From contig URXM01000001.1 of NCBI GenBank assembly GCA_900551855.1, positions 1 to 64,000 of the forward strand: DNA of 64,000 nucleotides, in the 5' to 3' direction. The position numbers and the translations under genes are program-made. Each line of letters begins with the position of its first letter. Position 1 is the first letter of the stretch. Positions 33,279 to 42,157 of the stretch are shown here, piece after piece. The DNA is from an uncultured Eubacteriales bacterium. Its GTDB lineage: Bacteria; Bacillota; Clostridia; Christensenellales; UBA1242. A model generated the notes under the pieces. The model was given only the letters and a program-made list of their open reading frames with translations. It was not told the origin of the DNA and made no database searches.

Positions 33279-34192
33279 TGGATATTATTGAAATACAAAA
33301 TCTTACCAAAGACTATGGAGAAGGCAGGGGCATTTTCAACATAAACCTCAAAATCAAACAAGGAGAAATGGTTGGTTTTGTTGGGACAAATGGTTCTGGA
33401 AAAACAACAACAATAAGATGTCTTTTGGGATTTATCAAACCTACAAGTGGTTGTGCTTATGTGAAAGGACTTGAAACTTGGAAAAATGCCAGCGAAGTTG
33501 CAAAATCTGTCGGGTATGTTCCTGGTGAAATTGCTTTTCCTGACTTGCCAACAGGGACTGCTTTTTTGAAAAGTCAGGCAGAATATTTCAAAATCAAAGA
33601 TATGTCTTATGCCAACTCTTTGATTGAAAAGCTTCAACTTGATACAGAAGCAAACTTGAAGAGAATGAGCAAAGGTATGAAACAAAAAACTGCCTTGGTT
33701 GCAGCACTTATGAACAATGCAGAAATTTTGATTCTTGATGAGCCAACAACTGGACTTGACCCACTTATGAGAAAATCTTTCCTTGACATTGTCAAAGAAG
33801 AGCACAAAAAAGGCAGAACGATTTTTATGAGCAGTCATATGTTTAATGAAGTTGAAGAAACTTGCGACAAAGTTGCGCTCATAAGTGATGGACATTTGAT
33901 TGATGTTGTGGATATGGACAAAATCAAAAATCGTCCAAGCAAAGATTTTAAGATTGAGTTTAACAATGTTGAAGACTACAAAAAATTTAAAACCTTGAAA
34001 TATAAAATTATAAGAGACCAAGAAAAATACAATCAAGTCACAATCAATATCAGACACAAACATATAAACAACTTGTTTAAAGACTTGAAAGCTTTTGATG
34101 TTAAATTTATTTCCGAAGTGAAATATACTCTTGAAAAATATTTCAAAGAAGTTTTAGCAAAACAAAAGGAGGAAAAGAAAAATGTTCAGTAA
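33278..34192 (+). CDS. Second ABC transporter ATP-binding protein
   Basis: A 304-aa NBD paralogous to the preceding one: GTNGSGKTTT, RMSKGMKQKTALV, ILILDEPTTGLDP and SSHMF. It starts at TGATG, overlapping the previous stop; GGAGG is 9 nt upstream. The two NBDs probably form a heterodimer with one dimeric or pseudo-symmetric permease. Confidence 0.92.
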   Translation: MDIIEIQNLTKDYGEGRGIFNINLKIKQGEMVGFVGTNGSGKTTTIRCLLGFIKPTSGCAYVKGLETWKNASEVAKSVGYVPGEIAFPDLPTGTAFLKSQAEYFKIKDMSYANSLIEKLQLDTEANLKRMSKGMKQKTALVAALMNNAEILILDEPTTGLDPLMRKSFLDIVKEEHKKGRTIFMSSHMFNEVEETCDKVALISDGHLIDVVDMDKIKNRPSKDFKIEFNNVEDYKKFKTLKYKIIRDQEKYNQVTINIRHKHINNLFKDLKAFDVKFISEVKYTLEKYFKEVLAKQKEEKKNVQ

Positions 34193-35681
34193 AGCACTTT
34201 TCAAACAGTCGTGCAAGGCTAATGGACTTTTGTGGGGAATCATAACTTTTGCCACTTGCTTTATGTTGGCGTGCGTTATGATTATTTCCGGAAATGGAAA
34301 CCTTACAAAGCTCACTGGAAGTATGAGTAGTTCCATAATCGAAAGCACAGTAGAATCAACTATGGAAGAAACGGGACTAACATATTACGTTGCTTCAAGT
34401 CAGGTGGGAACTACAATTTTGGGCTTTGCAAATATGGGACTGATAACAGAAGAAAACTTTGACACCTATTATGACACTTTTACCCCAAGACTCCCATCAA
34501 TGATACAACAACAAATGGGAATAAGTGAAGAAGAAGCAAATCAACTTTCTGCATTTATAATCAAAGTTTTCAACAAAGATCATCAAGCAATTTCAGCAGA
34601 AGTTCAACCTGAAAACTTGAAAGATGTGGTTTTGTCTAAAGATGCTGACAGATTGAATGATTACATTCAAAAAAATGTTTCAATTCTTGTTGCAGAAGAG
34701 ATGACAAGTCCACTTTATATGCAAGCCATAATTGCACAACTTGCTGACTATGGAATCACTGAAGAAGGTTATGCAAAATTTACTTATGAAACAACTGACA
34801 GTGAAAGTGGAGAGACTGTTGAAGTTTCAAAATTTGTTGGTGATTCTGGAAAAGAATACATTGACTACATTTGCAATTCTTCTATTGTCACTTTCCGTGC
34901 GAGACTCGAATATGAAATGTCTCAAGGAAAAGACCAACAAACAGCGACAGAAGAAATCATTGCTGATATTACATCAACATTCCTTACAACACTGCCTGAT
35001 GAATTGTCTCAATCATTGAGAGAAATTGGCGAACTTGATATTTACAGCATGATTGTTGGGACAATTTTCTACAACATTGCAGGACTTCTTCTTCCTATGA
35101 TTTATATGATTATGGTTGCAAACAATCTTATTGCTGGGCAGGTTGATAGAGGCTCAATGGCTTATGTCCTTTCTACTTCAGTTAAAAGACGCCAAGTTGT
35201 GTTCACTCAAGCAGTTTATCTTGTAGGTTCGCTCTTTGCAATGTTTGCTTGCACAACGCTTACAAGTGTGATTTGTCTTGCTTGCCTTGATAGTTCGACA
35301 ATCACTTTGGGTTATAGTCAACTTCTTTTACTCAACCTTGGTGCATTTGTCGCTATGTTTGCAATGAGTGGAATTTCTTATTTAACTTCTTGCTGGTTTA
35401 ATAGAACTAAATATTCTTTGGGAATCGGTGGAGGACTTAACATATTCTTCTTGGTGGCAACAATTTTGGGCTTGTTTGGTTCTAGTGCAATGCCTTCTGT
35501 TGTAAGACTTGATTCTCTTAATTTCTTCAATTATGTGTCTATAATCTCTCTGTTTGATGTTACATCAATCCTAGACGGAACAATTACTTTTGTTTGGAAA
35601 TTGGCGATTTTGCTCGGCGTGGGAATCATTTGCTACATTATTGGTGGAAGCATATTTAAGAAAAAAGATTTACCACTTTAA
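34182..35681 (+). CDS. ABC-2-type permease with large extracellular domain
   Basis: A 499-aa protein. One N-terminal helix (about 14-36) is followed by a ~230-residue hydrophilic acidic domain outside the membrane, then five or six helices from ~290 to 495. It overlaps the upstream NBD gene by 11 bp, with AAAGGAGG inside that gene. It forms the exporter channel; the substrate is unknown, with drug or peptide resistance plausible from TetR control. Confidence 0.85.
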   Translation: MFSKALFKQSCKANGLLWGIITFATCFMLACVMIISGNGNLTKLTGSMSSSIIESTVESTMEETGLTYYVASSQVGTTILGFANMGLITEENFDTYYDTFTPRLPSMIQQQMGISEEEANQLSAFIIKVFNKDHQAISAEVQPENLKDVVLSKDADRLNDYIQKNVSILVAEEMTSPLYMQAIIAQLADYGITEEGYAKFTYETTDSESGETVEVSKFVGDSGKEYIDYICNSSIVTFRARLEYEMSQGKDQQTATEEIIADITSTFLTTLPDELSQSLREIGELDIYSMIVGTIFYNIAGLLLPMIYMIMVANNLIAGQVDRGSMAYVLSTSVKRRQVVFTQAVYLVGSLFAMFACTTLTSVICLACLDSSTITLGYSQLLLLNLGAFVAMFAMSGISYLTSCWFNRTKYSLGIGGGLNIFFLVATILGLFGSSAMPSVVRLDSLNFFNYVSIISLFDVTSILDGTITFVWKLAILLGVGIICYIIGGSIFKKKDLPL

Positions 35682-35688
35682 TATTTCA

Positions 35689-35721
35689 AAAAATTGGAGC
35701 TTTTGCTTCAATTTTTTTATT
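35689..35721 (+). terminator. Terminator of the ABC operon
   Basis: An 11-bp stem (35690-35700 with 35705-35715, one G-U) followed by T7. Confidence 0.82.
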
Positions 35722-35782
35722 TTGTTGTTTTTGTTTTAATCAAAAATTTGTTTGTGATATAATTTTTGCATAAGGAGATTTT

Positions 35783-36268
35783 ATGGCTGTAAGAAAGAAA
35801 TCTACTAAGACTTCAAAAAGAGCAGAAAGTTCTATTTCTTTTTCTGACATTGAAGTATCTTCAAAGACAAAAAGAAGTGCCAAAAGTACATTGAAAAATG
35901 CGGGAGCAAAAACACTGTTTATTGTGGCATTGTTTTTGGTGCTTGGTGTTGCCGTTGGTCTGGGTGCTTGGTGGTTTGTTTGCAAAGATGATTGTTTTCA
36001 ACTTATTGGAAATGATGAAATTGTTTTGACGCTTGATGAAAAATATGTTGATGAAGGTGTCAAGGTTGTTGCATTTGGAAAAGATGAAAGCGAAAATGTT
36101 GTGATAGAAACAAACTTGGAAGTTGACAATGACGGAAATTTCTATTCTGATGAAGTGGGAACATTTTATATAACTTACAAGTCAGAATGCTTCAAATATG
36201 GGACATTGTTTAAAGTGCAGAAGGTAAGGCTTATCACTTTTGTTGAAATAAGCGAAGGAGGTGAGTAA
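35783..36268 (+). CDS. Single-pass membrane protein with DUF5011-like domain
   Basis: A 161-aa protein. Residues 1-40 are basic and Ser/Thr-rich (cytoplasmic), a helix spans ~43-66, and an extracellular Ig-like fold follows with EIVLTLDEKYVDEGV and VGTFYITYK, resembling DUF5011. AAGGAG precedes the ATG. It ends one base before the MBL gene, so the two are co-transcribed and may act together at the cell surface. Confidence 0.72.
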   Translation: MAVRKKSTKTSKRAESSISFSDIEVSSKTKRSAKSTLKNAGAKTLFIVALFLVLGVAVGLGAWWFVCKDDCFQLIGNDEIVLTLDEKYVDEGVKVVAFGKDESENVVIETNLEVDNDGNFYSDEVGTFYITYKSECFKYGTLFKVQKVRLITFVEISEGGE

Positions 36269-36269
36269 T

Positions 36270-37445
36270 ATGGCTAAAAAACAAAACAGCAAATTTGGCA
36301 AAGTGCTTTTTAGTTTGTTTGCCTTTTTGATAGGAACTGTTGGTAGTTTTTATTTGGTCAACTATTTTTCTCTTCCTTTGACTGATGAGGTTTCGGTTAC
36401 TGATGAAGTTTATTATTCAAAAGATCCTTCAGGTGCGAGTGGAAATGTTGATATATCTTCTTATGGTGCAGATCTTTCAATTCATTTTTTGGAGCTTGGA
36501 AACAAATACACAGGCGATTGCACATTTATTCAAACTCCAGAGGCGGATATTTTGATTGATTGTGGTTCTAAATCAAACAGTATTTCAACTGTTTCAAATT
36601 ATCTAAATCAATATGTCACAGATGGCATTTTGGAATATGTGATTGTCACTCACGCACATCAAGACCATTATGCTGGATTTGCTACAAGCACAAAAATTGA
36701 CAGTATTTTTGATTTATACCAATGCGAAACAATTATTGATTTTGCTATGACAAATCAAAAAAGCACATCAACGATGTATTCAAATTATCAAAGAGAACTT
36801 GCAGACGAAGTTGCACAAGGGGCAAATCATTACACTGCACTTGATTGTATAAATGGGGCTAACGGTGCGACAAATTTGTACGAAATTGGCGATGGAATAA
36901 CTCTTGAAATTTTGGATAGTTATTATTATTCAAACAAAGCAAGCAGTGAGAATGATTATTCTGTTTGCTGTATGATAAGTCAAGACACAGGCGACGGAAA
37001 TTCTAAAAACTTCCTCTTTACTGGTGATTTGGAAGGAGATGGAGAAGAATATTTGGTTGAGTTAAATCAGTTGCCAAAAGTGGAATTATACAAGGCTGGG
37101 CATCATGGTTCAAAAACTTCTTCAACAGGCGCTCTTGTTTCTGTAATTCAGCCAGAAGTGGTTTGTGTTTGCTGTTGTGCTGGAAGCAGTGAATACACAA
37201 AGGTCAGTGAAAATCAGTTTCCTACACAAGAATTTATTGACAGGATTGCACCTTACACTGATCAAGTCTTTGTGACTACAATGTGTATAGATTATGCAAA
37301 CAATGAATTTACATCTTTCAATGGAAACATTGTTTATTTGTCAAAAGTTGATGACTATGCTGTGGCTTGCTCAAACAACAACACAGTGTTGAAAGATTCT
37401 GATTGGTTTAAAAACAATCGAACTTGTCCTGAAGTTTGGAAATAA
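36270..37445 (+). CDS. Membrane-anchored MBL-fold hydrolase, ComEC/Rec2 C-terminal-like
   Basis: A 391-aa protein. A helix at about residues 12-33 anchors or secretes it. The metallo-beta-lactamase core has VTHAHQDHYAG (H-x-H-x-D-H at ~127), FTGDLEGDGE, and KAGHHGSKTSS, the sequence set of ComEC-type and secreted competence-like nucleases/phosphodiesterases. The channel part of ComEC is absent. Start at 36270 has GGAGG 8 nt upstream; a GTG at 36261 is less suited. Extracellular nucleic-acid degradation is the best guess. Confidence 0.8.
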   Translation: MAKKQNSKFGKVLFSLFAFLIGTVGSFYLVNYFSLPLTDEVSVTDEVYYSKDPSGASGNVDISSYGADLSIHFLELGNKYTGDCTFIQTPEADILIDCGSKSNSISTVSNYLNQYVTDGILEYVIVTHAHQDHYAGFATSTKIDSIFDLYQCETIIDFAMTNQKSTSTMYSNYQRELADEVAQGANHYTALDCINGANGATNLYEIGDGITLEILDSYYYSNKASSENDYSVCCMISQDTGDGNSKNFLFTGDLEGDGEEYLVELNQLPKVELYKAGHHGSKTSSTGALVSVIQPEVVCVCCCAGSSEYTKVSENQFPTQEFIDRIAPYTDQVFVTTMCIDYANNEFTSFNGNIVYLSKVDDYAVACSNNNTVLKDSDWFKNNRTCPEVWK

Positions 37446-37458
37446 TGTGTATATTTTC

Positions 37459-37487
37459 TTGACATATTCAAAAAAAATAATTATAAT
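37459..37487 (+). promoter_or_regulatory. Consensus promoter of the aspS-asnS operon
   Basis: Perfect TTGACA (37459-37464), 17 bp, perfect TATAAT (37482-37487). +1 at about 37494. Confidence 0.9.
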
Positions 37488-37493
37488 AATCGT

Positions 37494-37688
37494 GTTTAAA
37501 TGTTGAAGAAGAGAGTAGTTTTGATAGCTGTTTCTCAGAGAGGTAAAGGTTGGTGAAATTTACCAAACAGAACAAAATGAAGGACACTTTGGAGTTTAAC
37601 AAAAATTGAAGAGTGGTCATTTGACAAATTAGGTGGCACCGCGGATAAAGTTTATTCGTCCTAATGCAGTTTTGCATTAGGATTTTTT
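37494..37688 (+). promoter_or_regulatory. T-box riboswitch (tRNA-Asp specifier GAC)
   Basis: The leader holds a Stem I with an apical GGTTGGTG segment and a specifier region ending GAAGGACAC, with GAC at 37583-37585. The T-box core AGGTGGCACCGCGG is at 37631-37644. The 10-bp terminator stem (37659-37668 with 37673-37682) is followed by T6. Uncharged tRNA-Asp would pair and favour readthrough into aspS and asnS. Bases GTTGAA/TTTAAC close Stem I. Confidence 0.9.
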
Positions 37689-37723
37689 ATAATGTAAAAC
37701 TCGTAGAAAAATAGGGAGGTTTT

Positions 37724-39007
37724 ATGATATCACAAATTTCAAAATTAAAAGAAGGAAGAGTCAAATTTCAAGGAATGATTGATGTTGTTCGTGACAAGAA
37801 AAACATTCAATTTGTTGTTTTGAAAGATTTTTCAGGAAAAATCCAAGTGACTGTTGACAAAGTCGCACACCCAGAAGTTGGGGAAGTTTTCTCTCATCTT
37901 TTGACTGGTTCAACTGTTATGGTTGAAGGCGAACTTGTTAAGAGCGAATATGTAAAAATGGGCGGTCAAGAAGTTTTGGCTGACAAAGTGGAAGTCACTA
38001 GCACAGCAGAAGTTTATCCTATTGGACCAGAAAGCAACATAGACCAGAGAATTGATTATCGTTGGCTTGATTTGAGACAAGACAAAAATCTTTTGCTTTT
38101 CAAAGTTCAAACTGCGTTTACAAATGCAATGAGAGAGTTTTTACTTGACAAAGAATTTATTGAAATTCACTCTCCAAAACTTATCGGAACAGCTTCTGAA
38201 TCTGGTTCTGAAGTTTTCCAAGTAAAATACTTTGACACTTTTGCATACCTTGCACAAAGCCCACAATTTTATAAGCAGATGGCTATGGCTGGTGGTTTTG
38301 GAAGAATTTTTGAATGTGGACCTGTGTTCCGTGCAGAAAAATCACACTCAAGAAAACACGCAACAGAATTTACTGGCTTCGACCTTGAATTTGCAAACAT
38401 CGAAAGTTATGAAGATGTTATGAAAATGGAAGAAGAACTTTTGACTTATGCACTCAAAGTTGTCAAAGAAAAATATGGCGAAGAAATTAAGAATACTTTT
38501 GGAGTTGAAGTTGTTGTTCCTACTCTTCCATTCCCAAGAATTAAACTTGCTGATCTTTATAAAGAATTGGAAAAGAGATATGGCTATACTTGTCCTGACA
38601 GCGAAAAAGATGATTTGACAACTGAAGCTGAAAAATTGTGTGAAAAATTCACTAAAGATGCTTACAATCACGAATTTGTTTTTGTGACTGATTATGGTGC
38701 AAGAAAGAGAGCATTCTATCATCTTAGAAAGGATGGAGTTCCACAAGGTTATGACCTTATTTGGAAGGGTGTTGAAATCACAACTGGTGCACAAAGAGAA
38801 CACCGTTATGAAATTTTGAAGAAACAGGCAGAAGAAAAAGGACTTGATAAAGATGTTGAGTTCTATTTGCAATTCTTTAAATATGGTTGTCCTCCACATG
38901 GTGGCTTCGGTTTGGGACTTGATAGAATCACTATGAATTTGCTCGAACTTCCAAACATTAAAGAATCTATGTTCTTGTTTAGAGGACCAGATAGAATTAC
39001 ACCATAA
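37724..39007 (+). CDS. aspS: Aspartyl-tRNA synthetase, archaeal/eukaryal-size type
   Basis: A 427-aa class IIb synthetase. It has an N-terminal OB fold (about 10-100, anticodon binding), motif 1, motif 2 FRAEKSHSRKHATEF, and motif 3 GFGLGLDRI. It lacks the large GAD insertion of the ~590-aa bacterial AspRS and so is the short archaeal-type enzyme found in some clostridia. Such enzymes can be non-discriminating, but asnS is next door, so direct Asn-tRNA formation is available. GGGAGG precedes the ATG. Controlled by the T-box. Confidence 0.9.
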   Translation: MISQISKLKEGRVKFQGMIDVVRDKKNIQFVVLKDFSGKIQVTVDKVAHPEVGEVFSHLLTGSTVMVEGELVKSEYVKMGGQEVLADKVEVTSTAEVYPIGPESNIDQRIDYRWLDLRQDKNLLLFKVQTAFTNAMREFLLDKEFIEIHSPKLIGTASESGSEVFQVKYFDTFAYLAQSPQFYKQMAMAGGFGRIFECGPVFRAEKSHSRKHATEFTGFDLEFANIESYEDVMKMEEELLTYALKVVKEKYGEEIKNTFGVEVVVPTLPFPRIKLADLYKELEKRYGYTCPDSEKDDLTTEAEKLCEKFTKDAYNHEFVFVTDYGARKRAFYHLRKDGVPQGYDLIWKGVEITTGAQREHRYEILKKQAEEKGLDKDVEFYLQFFKYGCPPHGGFGLGLDRITMNLLELPNIKESMFLFRGPDRITP

Positions 39008-39032
39008 TTGATTTTTAAATTAAGGAGTTTAT

Positions 39033-40421
39033 ATGAGAAGAACTGAAATAAGAAATTTATATAAAAGTTTCAATGATTTTTCTGGAAAAGAAATTGTTGT
39101 TTGTGGTTGGGCAAGAACAATTAGAGATAGCAAAAACATTGCTTTTATCGAGCTTAACGATGGTGCTTTTAAGAGTGTGCAAGTCGTTGTAGAAAGAGGC
39201 AAAATCGCCAATTATGACGAAATAGTCAAAGAAAATGTTGGTGCTTCTTTTGAAGTTTGTGGAACTGTTGTTGTCACTCCAAATGCTCAACAACCTTTTG
39301 AAATCAACGCAAACAAAGTTGTTGTTTTGGGTTCTTGTGATACAGATTATCCTTTGCAAAAGAAAAGACACACTATTGAATTTTTGAGAACAATTCCAAC
39401 AATCAGAGCAAGAGGGAATTTGTTTAATGCAGTATTCCGTATTCGTTCTGTTTCTGCTTTTGCTATTCACAAATTTTTCAATGAAAGAAACTTCGTTTAT
39501 GTTCACACACCAATCATAACATCAAACGATTGCGAAGGCGCTGGAGAGATGTTTCAAGTCACAACTCTTGATTTGGACAAATTGCCAATGAAGGATGGAA
39601 AGGTCGATTACAGCAAAGACTTCTTTGGAAGAAAGGTTTCTTTGACAGTTTCTGGGCAGTTGCACGAAGAGACAATTACTCACGCATTTGGAAAAACTTA
39701 TACATTTGGACCAACATTTAGAGCAGAAAACTCTAACACTTCTCGTCATGCTGCTGAATTTTGGATGATGGAACCAGAAATGTGTTTCTGTGATTTGGAA
39801 GAACTTATGGACAACGAAGAAGAGATGATCAAATATGTCATCAAATATGTAATGCAAGAATGTCCAGACGAACTCAATTTCTTAAACAAATTTGTTGACA
39901 CAGGTTTGATTGAAAGATTGAAAAGTATTGTTGATAATGAATTTGTAAGACTTGATTATACAGAAGCAATTGAGATTTTGAAAAAAGTTAAAAATAGATT
40001 TGTTTTCCCTGTTGAATGGGGTATTGATTTGCAGTCAGAACACGAAAGATATTTGACTGAAGAAGTTTACAAGAAACCTGTTTTCTTGAAAAATTATCCA
40101 AAAGATATCAAAGCTTTCTATATGCGTCAAAATGATGATGGAAAGACAGTTGCCGCTGTTGATATGTTGGTTCCAGGAATTGGAGAACTTTGCGGCGGAA
40201 GTCAAAGAGAAGAAAGACTTGACAAACTTCAAACAAGAATCAAAGAACTTGGTCTTAAAGAAGAAGATTATGCTTGGTACCTCGACACAAGAAGATACGG
40301 AACAAACATCCATTCTGGTTATGGGCTTGGATTTGAAAGACTTGTTATGTATTTGACAGGAATATCAAACATCAGAGATGTAGAACTCTTCCCAAGAACA
40401 GTTGGTTCTATTCAAGAATAA
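39033..40421 (+). CDS. asnS: Asparaginyl-tRNA synthetase
   Basis: A 462-aa class IIb enzyme: OB-fold N-terminus, TSNDCEGAGEMF, motif 2 FRAENSNTSRHAAEF, and motif 3 YGLGFERLVMYLTG with the typical SNIRDVELFPR end of AsnRS. It charges tRNA-Asn. It lies 25 bp after aspS with AAGGAG before the ATG, and shares its T-box. Length is normal for bacterial AsnRS. Confidence 0.95.
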   Translation: MRRTEIRNLYKSFNDFSGKEIVVCGWARTIRDSKNIAFIELNDGAFKSVQVVVERGKIANYDEIVKENVGASFEVCGTVVVTPNAQQPFEINANKVVVLGSCDTDYPLQKKRHTIEFLRTIPTIRARGNLFNAVFRIRSVSAFAIHKFFNERNFVYVHTPIITSNDCEGAGEMFQVTTLDLDKLPMKDGKVDYSKDFFGRKVSLTVSGQLHEETITHAFGKTYTFGPTFRAENSNTSRHAAEFWMMEPEMCFCDLEELMDNEEEMIKYVIKYVMQECPDELNFLNKFVDTGLIERLKSIVDNEFVRLDYTEAIEILKKVKNRFVFPVEWGIDLQSEHERYLTEEVYKKPVFLKNYPKDIKAFYMRQNDDGKTVAAVDMLVPGIGELCGGSQREERLDKLQTRIKELGLKEEDYAWYLDTRRYGTNIHSGYGLGFERLVMYLTGISNIRDVELFPRTVGSIQE

Positions 40422-40422
40422 A

Positions 40423-40450
40423 AAAGAATGTCAATCGACATTCTTTTTTT
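40423..40450 (+). terminator. Terminator of aspS-asnS
   Basis: AAAGAATGTC/GACATTCTTT stem with a 4-nt loop and a T run; it also serves the convergent gene. Confidence 0.9.
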
Positions 40451-40459
40451 GTTCTTATT

Positions 40460-41185
40460 TTATATTGTCTTATTTTTTTCTAAAGAATCTTTTACCTTTT
40501 CAGAAACTTGACCTGCAACTAAATCAGCTTCTTCTTGTGTCTTTGCAGTGTTTGTTTCTGTCAAAGCAGAATAGAAGTCTTTTCCTTCCAACAAACTTTT
40601 TGCTATTTCTTCTTTTTTGATTTGTCCTTGTGCATCCAAGAATCCGTGTTCTTTAAAGAACCTTGTTGCTTCTTTATCATAAGCATTGTGAAGTTTATTA
40701 TCATTAACTTCAATTCCTATAGAATTTAAAACTGGTTCCAAGAACAACAAGTCTGCTTTTGCTTCTTTCCAACCAATCATTTCCAAAGGAGCATGTTGAT
40801 ATTTTTTTGCTTCTCTGCCTTCTTTTACGAATTTTTTTGCATTTTCGACAACCCAATTGTCATGGATGCAAGCAAGAGAGTAGATGGCAAGATTTTCAAC
40901 ATTCGCGTTTGCAGCTTTACGTGCAATTTCTCTAAATGTTTCTTTTTGAGCATCAGTCATTTCTGGAGAGTCTTGACCTAAAACAGCGGATTCAAAATCT
41001 TTTGGATCAATATCCAAATATGCAGAAATGGCACTTACTGCAGTTTTTATAGAGCTTTTTGCCCAAACTTGATTTTCCAATTGATCAAAAGTTGATTCGG
41101 ATACAACTTTTGTTGCTTCCTCTTCTGACAATCCGTTCCAACTCATTAAAGCGTTTTTTGCAATTATTCTATATGGTGATAACAT
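40460..41185 (-). CDS. Conserved-looking hypothetical helical protein
   Basis: A 241-aa soluble, largely helical, acidic protein with no known motif. A segment NWVVENAKKFVKEGREAKKYQH and a central DLLFLEPVLNSIGIEV stretch look like regular family features. The ATG at 41185 has AAGGAGG 6 nt upstream; the longer ATG at 41218 has none. It is monocistronic. Function unknown. Confidence 0.7.
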   Translation of the reverse strand: MLSPYRIIAKNALMSWNGLSEEEATKVVSESTFDQLENQVWAKSSIKTAVSAISAYLDIDPKDFESAVLGQDSPEMTDAQKETFREIARKAANANVENLAIYSLACIHDNWVVENAKKFVKEGREAKKYQHAPLEMIGWKEAKADLLFLEPVLNSIGIEVNDNKLHNAYDKEATRFFKEHGFLDAQGQIKKEEIAKSLLEGKDFYSALTETNTAKTQEEADLVAGQVSEKVKDSLEKNKTI

Positions 41186-41334
41186 AAATTCCTCCTTGTT
41201 ATTATACATTTTACTCAATTTTGCAGTTTTGTCAAGTCTGCTGTTGACTTAAATGATATCATATTTAAAGTAAACATAGTTGATTAAAAAAAATATAATG
41301 ATATTGGGCGATGTTTCGTCTAAAAGGAGAAAAT

Positions 41335-41832
41335 ATGTACAGAAGATTCAATTGTTGCATTTTCAATCATCCATGCCCTATTTTTTGTCCAATAAACTTG
41401 GCTTGTAGGGGTGGAAACGAGATTGTGAATCCAATAATCACAAGTGATTTTGGATTTTTTAACAATTTGTCAGTTGGAGAAATTGCTTCTCAAGGGATAA
41501 TCCCAGTTGGTTTTGTTCAAGGATCAGGCACAGGTATTTTACCAAGCACAATCACTTCTGGTGCTGTGACTCTCAGTGCGGGGACTTATGAGATTTCTTA
41601 TTCTGTAAGCGGAACAGTTCCAGCAAGCGGGACTATAAGTGCAAAATTGCAGGTTAATGGTGTTGATGTGAGTGGCTCAACTATTTCAACAACGCAAACG
41701 GCAGGGAATGCTGTCAACCTTTCCAGAACAATAGTTATTACTGTTCCACAAACAAGCACACTACAGATTGTTAACAATTCTAGTGATGCTACAACATATA
41801 CAAATGCTAGTTTATTGATAAAAAATATTTAA
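41335..41832 (+). CDS. BclA C-terminal-like (TNF/C1q-fold) surface protein, no collagen
   Basis: A 165-aa protein. A Cys-rich N-terminus (about residues 1-28) is followed by a ~130-residue beta-rich domain with SAGTYEISYSVSGTVPASG, LQVNGVDVSGS and a final ASLLIKNI. These are features of the jelly-roll tip of BclA/BclB exosporium glycoproteins. The collagen stalk expected between them is missing. AAAAGGAG precedes the ATG at 41335; a longer ATG at 41311 has no site. It may assemble with the collagen-like protein at 30358 (inference). Confidence 0.75.
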   Translation: MYRRFNCCIFNHPCPIFCPINLACRGGNEIVNPIITSDFGFFNNLSVGEIASQGIIPVGFVQGSGTGILPSTITSGAVTLSAGTYEISYSVSGTVPASGTISAKLQVNGVDVSGSTISTTQTAGNAVNLSRTIVITVPQTSTLQIVNNSSDATTYTNASLLIKNI

Positions 41833-41883
41833 TAAAATGTGCCAAGATTTTTGGCACAATACATATTTTTCTTCAAAAACTAT

Positions 41884-41911
41884 TTGATTTTTTGGATTGC
41901 TATGTTAAAAT
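41884..41911 (+). promoter_or_regulatory. Promoter of the recO operon
   Basis: TTGATT (41884-41889), 16 bp, extended -10 TGtTAAAAT ending at 41911. A ~65-nt leader follows. Confidence 0.6.
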
Positions 41912-41983
41912 ACTTATAAGTAGAGGCTCGCAAGCAAAGAATATTACATTTTGTTCTACGCAAACTAGACAAGGAGGTGCAAT

Positions 41984-42157
41984 ATGAACAATAAATCTAC
42001 ATTTCCAAACATTGAAGACGAACTGAGATGGTATGCTGTGGTTATGTCAGAAGGGAATATTGAGGCTGTCAGTCAGTTTGTGGAAGGAAGAAACGAGTTG
42101 AGAGAATTGAAAAACAAAAAGAACAAAGCTCAAGAGCCAAAGGAAAGAAATGTCTGA
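41984..42157 (+). CDS. 57-aa small protein coupled to recO
   Basis: A strongly translated short ORF: AAGGAGG lies 6 nt before the ATG. The product is a charged helical peptide, with EDELRWYAVVMSEGNIEAV and a Lys/Glu-rich tail. It overlaps the recO start by 8 bp, so its translation should drive recO. It may be a small DNA-repair partner or only a coupling leader peptide; no homologue is recognised. Confidence 0.75.
   Translation: MNNKSTFPNIEDELRWYAVVMSEGNIEAVSQFVEGRNELRELKNKKNKAQEPKERNV

Noticed and set aside
33242..34063. 273-aa ORF antisense to the second ABC ATPase
   Set aside because: Phe/Cys-rich mirror of a gene with clear Walker motifs; no start signals.
38348..38899. 183-aa ORF antisense to aspS
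   Set aside because: Shadow of the codon-biased aspS frame, with low-complexity Phe/Ile composition.
41917..41975. Lysine riboswitch (L-box) before the recO operon
   Set aside because: The opening GTAGAGGCTCGCAAGC recalls an L-box, but only about 60 nt are available and the other conserved L-box segments and a terminator are missing.
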